Source: Amycolatopsis benzoatilytica AK 16/65
GTDB taxonomy: Bacteria; Actinomycetota; Actinomycetes; Mycobacteriales; Pseudonocardiaceae
NCBI RefSeq assembly: GCF_000383915.1
Contig: NZ_KB912942.1
Span: 1,186,506-1,250,505 of the forward strand
Reading direction: 5' to 3'
Length of the DNA: 64,000 nucleotides
Shown here in pieces: positions 53,336-61,699 of this stretch. The notes beneath the pieces are model-generated. The model saw only the letters and a list, made by a program, of their open reading frames with translations, had not been told where the DNA came from and searched no databases. The stretch's first letter is position 1. Each line of letters opens with the position of its first letter. The translations under genes and the position numbers were made by a program.

Positions 53336-53746
53336 GTGGACGTCCGAGCCGAAACCAGCGCGCTGAGCTGTCACGGCATCCTCGCCGAGCCGACCGCGCT
53401 GCGCGCGTTGCGGCACCGGCTGCTGGCGTGGACGCTGGAGTCCGGCGTTCCCGAGGAGCGCGCGCACGACATCGTGCTCGCCGGGTACGAGGCACTGGCG
53501 AACGTCGCCGACCACGCCTACTCCGGCGGCGAACCAGGGCTGGTCGACCTGGACGCGGTATGCCACCCGGACCGCGTCGAGGTGGTCATCGCCGACCACG
53601 GCCAGTGGCGCGCGCCGACCGTGGAGGACGACCCGGTCGCGTTGCGCGGACGCGGGCTGCTGCTGCTTCAGGCGACCGCCGACCACGCCGAGGTCAGCAC
53701 GGACGAGAGCGGCACCGTGGTGACGTTGGGGTGGAAACTGGACTAG
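53336..53746 (+). CDS. Anti-sigma factor serine kinase (RsbW-like HATPase)
   Basis: 136 residues from a GTG at 53336, directly following the STAS gene. HATPase motifs: N box YEALANVADHAY, G1 VVIADHGQWR, G2 LRGRGLLLLQ. Lacks an obvious long N-terminal dimerisation part but length fits RsbW. Phosphorylates the STAS partner and binds a sigma factor until dephosphorylation. No sigma gene is adjacent. Confidence 0.82.
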   Translation: MDVRAETSALSCHGILAEPTALRALRHRLLAWTLESGVPEERAHDIVLAGYEALANVADHAYSGGEPGLVDLDAVCHPDRVEVVIADHGQWRAPTVEDDPVALRGRGLLLLQATADHAEVSTDESGTVVTLGWKLD

Positions 53747-53813
53747 CGCGGGCTCGGTTCGCTTCGGCGGGGTGAGGTCCGGGCAATCTCCGGAAGTCCT
53801 TCCGGGCGCTGGC

Positions 53814-53872
53814 CTGTCTGTGAAGGGAACATTGAGGGAATCAGATTCCCCCAATGTTCCCTTCACAGACAG
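53814..53872. repeat. Intergenic palindromic repeat, copy E
   Basis: 59 bases, two 21-base arms: CTGTCTGTGAAGGGAACATT (from 53814) and its exact complement ending GACAG at 53872, with further pairing GGGAATC/GATTCCC inside. AACATT replaces the GGCCCC core of the other copies. Between two converging genes (53746 and 53942): probable terminator. Confidence 0.85.
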
Positions 53873-53941
53873 CCGGCCAAACCGGCGGCCGAGGCCGAGC
53901 TGGGCGGCACCACTGCACGGGTGGCCGGCGCGGAAGCCTGA

Positions 53942-55555
53942 TCAGCTCGCCGTCTCCGCGGCCCGCCGGCGCAGCAGGTACCGCTGCACCTTCCCGCTGG
54001 GATTGCGCGGCAGTTCCGTCACGAACTCGACCCGGCGCGGATACTTGTAAGGCGCGGCAAGGGATTTGGCGAAGTCCTGCAACTCCCGCACCTTCGCCGC
54101 ATCGCCTTCGACGCCGTCGTTGAGCACTACGTACGCGGCCACGATCGACCCGCGGGCATCGTCCGGGGCGGCGACCACCGCGCACTCCAGCACATCCGGG
54201 TGGCGCAACAGCACCTCTTCCACCTCGGGGCCGGCGATGTTGTACCCGGACGACACGATCATGTCGTCGCTGCGGGCGCGGTAATGGAAATAGCCGTCGG
54301 AATCGCGGACGTAGGTGTCGCCCGTCAAGTTCCAGCCGTCCTCCACGAAGACGGTTTGGCGTTCGTCGGCCAGGTAGCGGCAGCCGGTCGGGCCCTGTAC
54401 GGCCAGTCGGCCGGGAGTCCCGTCGGGGACGGGGCGGCCTTCGTCGTCCACGATCCGGGCCCGGTAACCGGGGACAGTGCGACCGGTGGCGCCGGGACGG
54501 ACGTCGTCGTCGGCGGCGGAGATGAAGACGTGCAGCATTTCGGTGCTGCCGATGCCGTCGATGAGCCAGTGGCCGGTGGCTTCGTGGAAGTCGACGGCGA
54601 CGGATTCGGGCAGCGCTTCGCCCGCCGACACCGCGCGGCGCAGTCCGGACAGCAGCGGGCGGCGGTCCGAAGCGAGGATCGCCCGGTACGCGGTGGGTGC
54701 GGTGAACAAGACGGTGATCTGGTGCTTGGCGACCAGGTCGGCCAGTTCCGCCGGGGTGGCCCGTTCGACGAGCAGGGTCGCGGCGCCGGCGTGCAGCGGG
54801 AACACCAGCAGGCCGCCGAGGCCGAAGGTGAACGCCAGCGGGGGAGTGCCGCAGAAGAGGTCGGTTTCCCTCGGTTTCAGGAGATGCCGGGAGAAGGTGT
54901 CGGCGATCGCGAGCAGGTCGCGGTGGAAGTGCATGGTCGCTTTCGGCCGTCCGGTGGTGCCGGAGGTGAACGCGAGGAGCGCGACATCGTCGGCGGCGGT
55001 GTCGACGTCGGCGAACTCGGCCGGGTGCCCAGCGCAACGGGCGGCCAGGTCGGCGGCGGTATCGCCGCCGTAGGTGAGGAGGGGGAGGTCGAAGGACTGC
55101 AACTCCTCCGGATAACGGTGATCGCACAGGGCGAGCACCGGAGTGCTGGCCTCGATGATCTTCGCGAGTTCGTGTGCGCGCAGCATCGGCATGGTGGCGA
55201 CGGCGACCGCGCCCGCTTTCAGCACGCCGAGCCAGCAGGCGGCCAGCCACGGGGTGTTGGGGCCGCGCAGCAGGACCCGGTTGCCGGGGACGACGCCGCG
55301 GGCGGCGAGTTCGTGCGCGATCTGGTTGGCGCGGGTCAGGAGTTCGCCGTAGGTCCAGGATTCAGTGGGGGACAGCAGTGCGGGACGGTCCGCACCCCAG
55401 CGCGCGACGCTGCCGTCCAGCAGGCGAGTGGCCGCGTTCAGCCGGTCCGGGTAGTGCAGTTCCGGCAGCTCGAACCGCAGTTCCGGCCACTGTTCGAACG
55501 GCGGGAGGTGGTCCCGGCAGAACGTGTCGACATGCGCACTCGGCTGGAGCTGCAC
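53942..55555 (-). CDS. Benzoate-CoA-ligase-like acyl-CoA synthetase
   Basis: 537 residues from a GTG at 55555. AMP-binding motifs LAFTSGTTGRPKATMHF (P-loop), WLIDGIGSTEMLHVFIS and FVEDGWNLTGDTYVRDSDGY, YKYPRRVEFVTELPRNPSGK with the catalytic lysine (Lys in GK near the C-terminus). The overall sequence fits the benzoate/2-aminobenzoate-CoA ligase group of ANL enzymes. Activates an aromatic or short acid to its CoA ester. No pathway partners are adjacent. Confidence 0.82.
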   Translation of the reverse strand: MQLQPSAHVDTFCRDHLPPFEQWPELRFELPELHYPDRLNAATRLLDGSVARWGADRPALLSPTESWTYGELLTRANQIAHELAARGVVPGNRVLLRGPNTPWLAACWLGVLKAGAVAVATMPMLRAHELAKIIEASTPVLALCDHRYPEELQSFDLPLLTYGGDTAADLAARCAGHPAEFADVDTAADDVALLAFTSGTTGRPKATMHFHRDLLAIADTFSRHLLKPRETDLFCGTPPLAFTFGLGGLLVFPLHAGAATLLVERATPAELADLVAKHQITVLFTAPTAYRAILASDRRPLLSGLRRAVSAGEALPESVAVDFHEATGHWLIDGIGSTEMLHVFISAADDDVRPGATGRTVPGYRARIVDDEGRPVPDGTPGRLAVQGPTGCRYLADERQTVFVEDGWNLTGDTYVRDSDGYFHYRARSDDMIVSSGYNIAGPEVEEVLLRHPDVLECAVVAAPDDARGSIVAAYVVLNDGVEGDAAKVRELQDFAKSLAAPYKYPRRVEFVTELPRNPSGKVQRYLLRRRAAETAS

Positions 55556-55731
55556 TCCGTGCCCCCAATTCTGGCTACGACATCACGCGTCCCGCTACTG
55601 TAATACGTTTAACGATCGTCAGGAAGACGCAACATCGGACGGCGGCGGAGTGCGCTCGCGGGGGCACGGAGCGCAGCGGTGATCAGCGGCAGTGTCCGGC
55701 GAGCCGGCGGCCGCCAGCCTTGCCGGTAATG

Positions 55732-55788
55732 GGTCCGTGAAGGGAACATCGAGAGACTCTGAGTCCCTCGATGTTCCCTTCACGGACC
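55732..55788. repeat. Intergenic palindromic repeat, copy F
   Basis: 57 bases; arm GGTCCGTGAAGGGAACATCG from 55732 pairs with its complement ending CACGGACC at 55788; one or two mismatches near the loop. The AACATC core is shared with copy E (AACATT). Lies just after the stop of the PBP gene on the minus strand and upstream of the ligase gene: fits a terminator for the PBP operon. Confidence 0.8.
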
Positions 55789-55802
55789 GGCCTGGGGCAG
55801 GC

Positions 55803-57932
55803 TCAGGCGTGCGCGTCCAGGTACGCCGGGTCCGGCGCCGGGATCGGCACGTCCGGTTGTCCGGCCAGCAGCTGGTTCATCGCGGCGAAGTACGGCGGAG
55901 CGGCGACCGTGCCACCGAACGCGCCGTGACCGCAGTCGCCCAGGTGGACCGGGGTTCCCGGGCAGATCTCCTGCGGGTGCGGTCCGTCGGCGAAGACCAT
56001 CGACGACACCGCGTAATGGTCGACGCCGCCGACGAAGGCGACCGATTCGCTTTGCTGCGTGGTTCCGGTCTTGCCGATGTCCGGATGGGTCCAGCCGGCC
56101 GCTCGGGCCGCGGCCGCCGAGGTGCCGATCGTGGTGTCCTGGCTCAGTCCGGCTTCCAGCGTGTTCGCCACGCCCGGCGGGATCACCTGCTCGCACGCCT
56201 GCTGGTGCAGCGCCACCGGTTTCCCGGTGCGGTCGGTGACCGACAGGATCGGGTCCGGCGCGCACCACATGCCGCCGCTCATCAGGGTCGCGGACACGTT
56301 CGCCATTTCCAGCGGGCTCACCGGGCTGTTGCCGAGGGTGAACGACAGCAGGTTCTGGAAGTACTGCGACTGCGGTTCGTTGTACTGCGGGTTCTTCGAC
56401 CGCGGGTCCGACGGGTCGGTGATCGGCTTGCTGCCCGCGTCGTTGGTCGCCATCGTGCTGCGCAGGCCCAGTTTCCGTGCCATGTCCAGCACGGCCGGCA
56501 TGCCGACCTGCGATTCCAGCCCGACGAACGCGACGTTCGGCGACGTCGCCAGCCCGTCGGCCAGCGAGATCGGGTCCGGGTAGCTGGTGCCGTCGTTGCT
56601 CACCGGATAGCAGTGCGTGTAGCGGTTCATGTTGGGCGGGTTGAAACAGTCGCTGAACGGGTTCGGCAGCGGGGTGTTCAGCCCGGCCTTGCCGGTGACC
56701 ATCGCCGCGGCCGAGGTGAAGATCTTGAACGACGACCCGGCCCCGAACACGTTGCTCGCGTCGGCCACGATGTTGGTGGATTGCTCGCCCTGGCTCGGAT
56801 CGGTGCCGTAGTTGCGGTTCGCGACCATCGCGAGCACCTGGTGCCCGTCGCTGCCCGGCTGGATCACCGCGAACGTGTTGGCGACGCCGTCCTGCGTGGT
56901 CGGCACGTTCGCGTCGACCGCGTCCTTGGTGACCTGGCTGACGTGCGGGTCCAGCGTGGTCTTGACCGTGTAGCCGCCGGTGTCGATCTGGTCGGCGGTG
57001 AGGCCGGACTGCTCGAGGTAGCGCACCGCGTACGCGCAGAAGAAGCCGGCGTCCGGCGCGGCGCCCATGCAGGTGCTGTCCGGTGCCTGCGGCCGCGATC
57101 CGATGACGCCGAGCGGGGTCGCTTTCTCGGTCGCGCCGTAGGAGGCCGGGATCGAGCGCGCGGACACCATCGAATCGATCACCACGTTGCGCCGCTGGAG
57201 CGCCTTGTCCGGATGCGTGTACGGGTTGTAAGTGTTGGGGTTGTTCACCATTCCGGCCAGCAGCGCGGCCTGCGGCACGGTCAGTTTGTCCGCCGTCGTC
57301 CCGAAATACGCCTGCGCCGCCGCGCCGACCCCGTACACGGTGCCGGAGTATTCGACCACGTTCAGGTAGTCGGCGAGGATGTCGTCCTTCGACACGGTGT
57401 GGCTCAGCTGCACCGCCATCTTGGCCTCGCGCAGCTTGCGGGCCAGGGAATCCTCCCGGTCCTTGTCCTGTGCGGTCTTGTCGTTGCGGTCCACGACGTT
57501 CACGAGGTAGTTCTTCACGTATTGCTGAGTGAGCGTGGACGCGCCTTGCAGATTCCCGCCCGAACTGTTGTGCACCGCCGCGCGCAGCATGCCCTGCGGG
57601 TCGACGCCGCCTTCGGTGTAGAACCGGCGGTCTTCGATGTCGACGATCGCCGCTTTCATCGCCGGGGAGATCTGCGCGGCGGTGACCGGAATGCGGTACT
57701 GCGAGTACAAAGTCGCGATCCTCCCGCCACTCCGGTCGGTGACCGTGGTGACCAGCGGCGGCTCGGCGCGCACCAGGTCGGCGGAGATGGCGTCCACCGA
57801 ATCGCTGACCTGGTTGGACAGCACGCCGGCCCCGATGGCGACCGGGGCCATCGTGCCGGCCACCAGTATTCCGGCCAGCAAGCACAATCCGAGGAACGGG
57901 GCGATCTTGTTGCGACGAGCCACGGAAGCCAC
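55803..57932 (-). CDS. Class A penicillin-binding protein (transglycosylase/transpeptidase)
   Basis: 709 residues from a GTG at 57932 (GTG at 57923 also possible). One N-terminal span (FLGLCLLAGILVAGTMAPVA). GT51 domain: VDIEDRRFYTEGGVD (catalytic Glu100), QGASTLTQQYVKNYL, KLREAKMAVQL. Transpeptidase: SSFK motif Ser400-Lys403, SPN (Ser464-Asn466) and KTGT (Lys621-Gly623). Builds and cross-links peptidoglycan at the membrane surface. Downstream of the ABC transporter genes, 45 bases after the permease, same strand. Confidence 0.9.
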   Translation of the reverse strand: MASVARRNKIAPFLGLCLLAGILVAGTMAPVAIGAGVLSNQVSDSVDAISADLVRAEPPLVTTVTDRSGGRIATLYSQYRIPVTAAQISPAMKAAIVDIEDRRFYTEGGVDPQGMLRAAVHNSSGGNLQGASTLTQQYVKNYLVNVVDRNDKTAQDKDREDSLARKLREAKMAVQLSHTVSKDDILADYLNVVEYSGTVYGVGAAAQAYFGTTADKLTVPQAALLAGMVNNPNTYNPYTHPDKALQRRNVVIDSMVSARSIPASYGATEKATPLGVIGSRPQAPDSTCMGAAPDAGFFCAYAVRYLEQSGLTADQIDTGGYTVKTTLDPHVSQVTKDAVDANVPTTQDGVANTFAVIQPGSDGHQVLAMVANRNYGTDPSQGEQSTNIVADASNVFGAGSSFKIFTSAAAMVTGKAGLNTPLPNPFSDCFNPPNMNRYTHCYPVSNDGTSYPDPISLADGLATSPNVAFVGLESQVGMPAVLDMARKLGLRSTMATNDAGSKPITDPSDPRSKNPQYNEPQSQYFQNLLSFTLGNSPVSPLEMANVSATLMSGGMWCAPDPILSVTDRTGKPVALHQQACEQVIPPGVANTLEAGLSQDTTIGTSAAAARAAGWTHPDIGKTGTTQQSESVAFVGGVDHYAVSSMVFADGPHPQEICPGTPVHLGDCGHGAFGGTVAAPPYFAAMNQLLAGQPDVPIPAPDPAYLDAHA

Positions 57933-57977
57933 GTTAGGCCGGTCCGGGTGAGAAAACCGTGTGCGGACGAGGGTGTG

Positions 57978-58799
57978 TCATCGAGCCAGCCTTCCCAGCA
58001 GAGCCGAAGCGACCGCGATCGCGGCAGCGGTCGCACCTATCAAGACGCCGAAGTCCGCGCCGAGGTTCGCCGGGGTGCCGATCAATAATCCGCGCAAGGC
58101 GTCAACTTGGTAACTCAGCGGGTTCACGTGGCTGAGCACCTTGAGCCAGCCCGGCATCAGGTTCACCGGATAGAGGGCGTTGGAGCCGAAGAACAACGGC
58201 ATCGTGATCGCTTGGCCGATGCCCATCAGCCGTTCGCGGGAAAGCACCAAACCGGCGATAACGATGGAAAGGCAGCAGAAAAAGGCCGAACCGAGCACAA
58301 CGACCACCGCGGTGGCGAGCAGCCGGAGCGGGTTCGCGGTGAGCCCGACGCCGAGGATCGCGGCGAGGACCACCACGATGAACGCCTGCACGAGCGCCCG
58401 TACTCCGGCGGCGAACGCCTTGCCCGCCACCAGCGCGGCGCGCGGGGTGGGGGTGACGAGCAGTTTCGCCAGGACGCCCGCGTCGCGCTCCCAGATGATC
58501 TGGATGCCGTAGAAGATGGAGATGAACAGCGCCGACTGGGCGAGGATGCCGGGCGCGAGATAGTCCAGGTAGGGCACCGAACCGGTCGGGATCGCGCGCA
58601 GCCGGGTGAAGGTTTCGCCGAAGATCAGCAGCCAGAGCGCCGGCTGGATCGCCCGGGTGAGCAGTTCGGTCTGGTCTCGGCGGAGTTTCTGCAGTTCCAC
58701 CAGGCACATCGCGCCCACCCGGGCGAACAGGACGCGCAGCTGGCCCAGCGGCCCGGGGTCAGCCGAGACGGCGGGCGGTGCGGCGAGTGGCACGGACAT
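57978..58799 (-). CDS. ABC-2 type transporter permease
   Basis: 273 residues from the ATG at 58799, six hydrophobic spans (LWLLIFGETF; ALFISIFYGIQIIW; VVVLAAILGVGLTANPL; ITMPLFFGSNALYPVNL among them). The PGILAQSALF and GSNALYPVN motifs belong to the ABC-2/DrrB-like family. Overlaps the ATPase gene by 41 bases. Exports a drug, lipid or wall precursor; the substrate is not known. Confidence 0.85.
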   Translation of the reverse strand: MSVPLAAPPAVSADPGPLGQLRVLFARVGAMCLVELQKLRRDQTELLTRAIQPALWLLIFGETFTRLRAIPTGSVPYLDYLAPGILAQSALFISIFYGIQIIWERDAGVLAKLLVTPTPRAALVAGKAFAAGVRALVQAFIVVVLAAILGVGLTANPLRLLATAVVVVLGSAFFCCLSIVIAGLVLSRERLMGIGQAITMPLFFGSNALYPVNLMPGWLKVLSHVNPLSYQVDALRGLLIGTPANLGADFGVLIGATAAAIAVASALLGRLAR

Positions 58800-59562
58800 T
58801 GCGGATCCCTCCTTCGTCGTGCGCGAGCGCGTTCCCGGTCACTGTCCGGAACACGTCGTCCAAAGTGGACTCCGGACCGAGTCCGGCCTCCAGCTCGGCG
58901 GGCGTGCCGAGCGCGCGGATCCGGCCGGCGTGCATCAGCGCGACGCGGTCGCAGTACTGCTCGGCCTCGTCCATGTAGTGGGTCGTGACCAGCACGGTCA
59001 TCCCGGTTTTGACCCGGATTTCGGAGATTCGGTCCCAGACCGCGGTCCGGGCGACCGGGTCGAGGCCGATGGTCGGCTCGTCGAGTATCAGCAGCCGGGG
59101 CGAGCTGACCAGCGCCTGTGCCAGTTCCAGCCGGCGGATCATGCCGCCGGAGTACCGGCCGGCCGGACGGTCCGCGTCATTCTCCAGTCCGACGAGTTCC
59201 AGCGCCTCGCGGACCTGGGCGGCGCGCTGGGAACGGGGCACGTCGAAGAGCCGGGCGAACAGTGCGACGTTCTCGCGCCCGGTGAGCGAACCGTCCGCGG
59301 AAAGCTGTTGCGGCACATAGCCGATCAGCCGGCGCACGGCCATCTTGCGCCGGGCGGCGTCGAGGCCGAACACGGTGACGTGCCCGGTTTCGACCGGCAG
59401 CAGGGTGGTGATCATCCGGATGGTGGTGGTCTTGCCGGCGCCGTTCGGGCCGAGGAGGCCGAACACCTCGCCGGAATCGATTTCCAGGTCGACGCCGTCG
59501 ACCGCGAGAGTGGTGCCGAAGGCGTGCCGCAATCCGGTGCAGCGGACTGCTGTTTCGCTCAT
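58759..59562 (-). CDS. ABC transporter ATP-binding protein (DrrA-like)
   Basis: 267 residues from the ATG at 59562 with AAGGAGG upstream. Walker A GPNGAGKTTTIRM, signature YSGGMIRRLELAQAL, Walker B LLILDEPTIGLDP and H-loop VTTHYMDEAEQYCD all intact. The signature is YSGGM instead of LSGGQ, as in DrrA-type drug exporters. Overlaps MarR by ATGA and the permease by 41 bases; one operon. Confidence 0.9.
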   Translation of the reverse strand: MSETAVRCTGLRHAFGTTLAVDGVDLEIDSGEVFGLLGPNGAGKTTTIRMITTLLPVETGHVTVFGLDAARRKMAVRRLIGYVPQQLSADGSLTGRENVALFARLFDVPRSQRAAQVREALELVGLENDADRPAGRYSGGMIRRLELAQALVSSPRLLILDEPTIGLDPVARTAVWDRISEIRVKTGMTVLVTTHYMDEAEQYCDRVALMHAGRIRALGTPAELEAGLGPESTLDDVFRTVTGNALAHDEGGIRNVRATRRTARRLG

Positions 59563-60011
59563 GTGTCCTCCTTGAGCACCTCGGTGAGCCGTTCGAGCGC
59601 GGGCAGCGCGGCGAGGATGGCCGCGGTGTCCGCTTCGGGCAGTTCGGCGAGCGCCGCGGAAACCAGTCCGGTGCGCGCGCGCCGCCAGGCCGCCATCCGC
59701 TCCTGCGCTTTGTCGGTGAGTTGCAGCCGGGCCGCCCGGCGGTCGGCCGGGTCGACCTCGCGGCACAGCAGGCCGGCGTCGGTGAGCGCGTTCACGAGCG
59801 TGCTCACCGAGTTCCCGGCCAGGTTCAGTTCCCGGGCCGCCGCGGCGACGCCGATGCCCGGGCTCCGGTGCACCACCCGGAGCAGTTCCACCTGCGAGCC
59901 GGGCAGCCGCGGCCCGGGCAGCTCGGCCCGCACCCGGCGGCGCACGACGCGGCGTACGCCCAGCACGGCGGCGAGCAGACTTTCGGCGAGGTCGATCCGG
60001 GGTGGCGGCAT
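59559..60011 (-). CDS. MarR-family regulator of the ABC transporter operon
   Basis: 150 residues from the ATG at 60011. Winged helix: VAAAARELNLAGNSVSTLVN (recognition) and REVDPADRRAARLQLTD (wing). First gene of the marR-ABC operon (ATGA overlap), with two palindromes just upstream, so autoregulation is likely. A longer frame exists upstream but runs into the palindromes and has no start. Confidence 0.8.
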   Translation of the reverse strand: MPPPRIDLAESLLAAVLGVRRVVRRRVRAELPGPRLPGSQVELLRVVHRSPGIGVAAAARELNLAGNSVSTLVNALTDAGLLCREVDPADRRAARLQLTDKAQERMAAWRRARTGLVSAALAELPEADTAAILAALPALERLTEVLKEDT

Positions 60012-60024
60012 GCTGGCAAAGTAA

Positions 60025-60053
60025 CTCTGACTCAGAGCTATTAGCAACGCTAA
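60025..60053. promoter_or_regulatory. Two palindromes upstream of the marR-ABC operon
   Basis: CTCTGACTCAGAG (60025-60037) and TTAGCAACGCTAA (60041-60053), both perfect inverted repeats with 6- and 5-base arms, 14 to 42 bases before the MarR start codon. Probable operators for the MarR protein. Confidence 0.65.
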
Positions 60054-60081
60054 ATGTCTTGTTCGCCGGGAGAGTTCCAGT

Positions 60082-60717
60082 TCATCCCCTCTGAAGGAGG
60101 AGCGAGACGCCCAGCGCGACCATCGTGGCCGCGATCAAGCCGTCCAGCACTCGCCACGCGCCGGGCCGGGCGAACAGGCCGGACAGCCGCCGCGCGCCGA
60201 GCCCGAGCGTGCTGAACCACACCGCGCTCGCGGCCACCGCGCCGGCGCCGAACAGCCAGCGCCCGTCGCCGTGGCCGGCCGCGACGGAGCCGACCAACAG
60301 GACGGTGTCCAGGTAGACGTGCGGGTTGAGCCAGGTGAGCGCGAGACAGGTCAGTAGCGTGCGGCGGGGCGAGGCGAGCGGGTCCGGGGAAGCGGTGAGC
60401 GCGTTCGGCCGGAAGGCGCGACGGGCGGCGAGGATTCCGTACCCGATCAGGAATAGCCCGCCGACGACCGCGATCGCCTGCATCGCCGACGGCCAGTGCT
60501 GGAGCACCGCTCCGATCCCGCTCACTCCGGCGGCGATGAGGACGATGTCGGACAGCGTGCAGACGAGGATCACCGGCACGACGAGATCGCCGCGCAGTCC
60601 TTGCCGGAGCACGAAGGCGTTCTGCGCGCCGATGGCGACGATGAGGGACAGGCCGGTGCCGAAGCCAGCCGCTAGCAGCGGGATCACCCGGTCGACGCTA
60701 AGGCTGGTCGCGGACAT
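60082..60717 (-). CDS. lysE: LysE/ArgO-type amino-acid exporter
   Basis: 211 residues from the ATG at 60717. Six spans; the opening [25 protein letters not shown] and [18 protein letters not shown] and [20 protein letters not shown] are diagnostic of LysE. Exports basic amino acids (lysine, arginine) when they accumulate. Divergent from the LysR gene with only 37 bases between start codons, as in lysE-lysG pairs. Confidence 0.9.
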   Translation of the reverse strand: MSATSLSVDRVIPLLAAGFGTGLSLIVAIGAQNAFVLRQGLRGDLVVPVILVCTLSDIVLIAAGVSGIGAVLQHWPSAMQAIAVVGGLFLIGYGILAARRAFRPNALTASPDPLASPRRTLLTCLALTWLNPHVYLDTVLLVGSVAAGHGDGRWLFGAGAVAASAVWFSTLGLGARRLSGLFARPGAWRVLDGLIAATMVALGVSLLLQRG

Positions 60718-60754
60718 TAATCCAGGTAAAGATTCTGATTTAAGATAAGCGATC

Positions 60755-61639
60755 GTGATGTCGGATCTTCCCCTCGACCAGGTGCGCACGTTGCTCGCGG
60801 TGGTGGACGAGCAGTCCTTCGACCGGGCCGCGGCGGTCCTGCACGTGACCCCGCCCGCGGTGAGCCAGCGGGTGAAAGCGCTCGAGCAGCGGATCGGCCG
60901 AGTGCTGGTGCTGCGGTCGAAACCGGTCCGGCTCACCGACTCCGGCGAGGTGCTGGTGCGGTTCGCCCGGCAGCTGACCCGGCTCGAAGCGGACACCCGC
61001 GCGGAACTCGGCCTCGGCGGTCCGGGAGAGCCGACGACGCTGCCGATCGCGGTCAACGCCGACTCGCTGGCCACCTGGTTCCTGCCCGCGCTGCAAGCGG
61101 TGCCTGCGGAGCCGCCGATCTCCTTCGACCTGCGCAGCGACGACGAGGGGTACACGGACTCACTGCTGCGCGAAGGGCTGGTGATGGCCGCGATCACCGC
61201 CACCCCGCATCCGGTGCAGGGCTGCAGCGTGCGCCGGCTCGGCACGATGCGGTACCGCGCGGTGGCGTCCGCCGCGTTCGCGTCGCGTTGGCTGGACGGC
61301 CCGCTCGCCGAACGGCTCCCCGCCGCGCCGACGGTGCTGTTCGACCGCAAAGACGACCTGCAGGACGGCTTCCTCCGCCGGCTGACCCGGCGCAGGCTGC
61401 CGACCCGGATCCGGCACTACATCCCGGCTTCGGTGTCGTTCGCCGACGCGGTGGCGGCCGGGCTGGGCTGGGGCATGGTGCCGGAACTCCAGCTGGCCGG
61501 GCGAAACCTGGTCGAACTCGCGCCGGAACGCCCGATGGACGTGGCGCTGTACTGGCAGCAGTGGAAGCTCGACTCGCCGCCGCTGGCCGCGGTGGCCGAC
61601 GCGGTGGCGGCGGCCGCCCGGCGGGAATTGGGGGGATGA
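60755..61639 (+). CDS. lysG: LysR-family regulator of lysE (LysG/ArgP-like)
   Basis: 294 residues from the GTG at 60755 (ATG at 60758 possible). [23 protein letters not shown] at residues ~22-41, then an effector domain with [18 protein letters not shown] and [15 protein letters not shown]. ArgP/LysG signature and the divergent lysE indicate control by lysine or arginine. Confidence 0.85.
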   Translation: MMSDLPLDQVRTLLAVVDEQSFDRAAAVLHVTPPAVSQRVKALEQRIGRVLVLRSKPVRLTDSGEVLVRFARQLTRLEADTRAELGLGGPGEPTTLPIAVNADSLATWFLPALQAVPAEPPISFDLRSDDEGYTDSLLREGLVMAAITATPHPVQGCSVRRLGTMRYRAVASAAFASRWLDGPLAERLPAAPTVLFDRKDDLQDGFLRRLTRRRLPTRIRHYIPASVSFADAVAAGLGWGMVPELQLAGRNLVELAPERPMDVALYWQQWKLDSPPLAAVADAVAAAARRELGG

Positions 61640-61699
61640 CCGGACAGGAGTCGTGCGAACCGGGCATGCTGTGGCCGGGCTTGTGAGGGAGGACCTGTC

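Noticed and set aside
54200..58088. Long plus-strand frames over the ligase and PBP genes
   Set aside because: Both enzymes have intact catalytic motifs on the minus strand; the plus-strand products are low-complexity.
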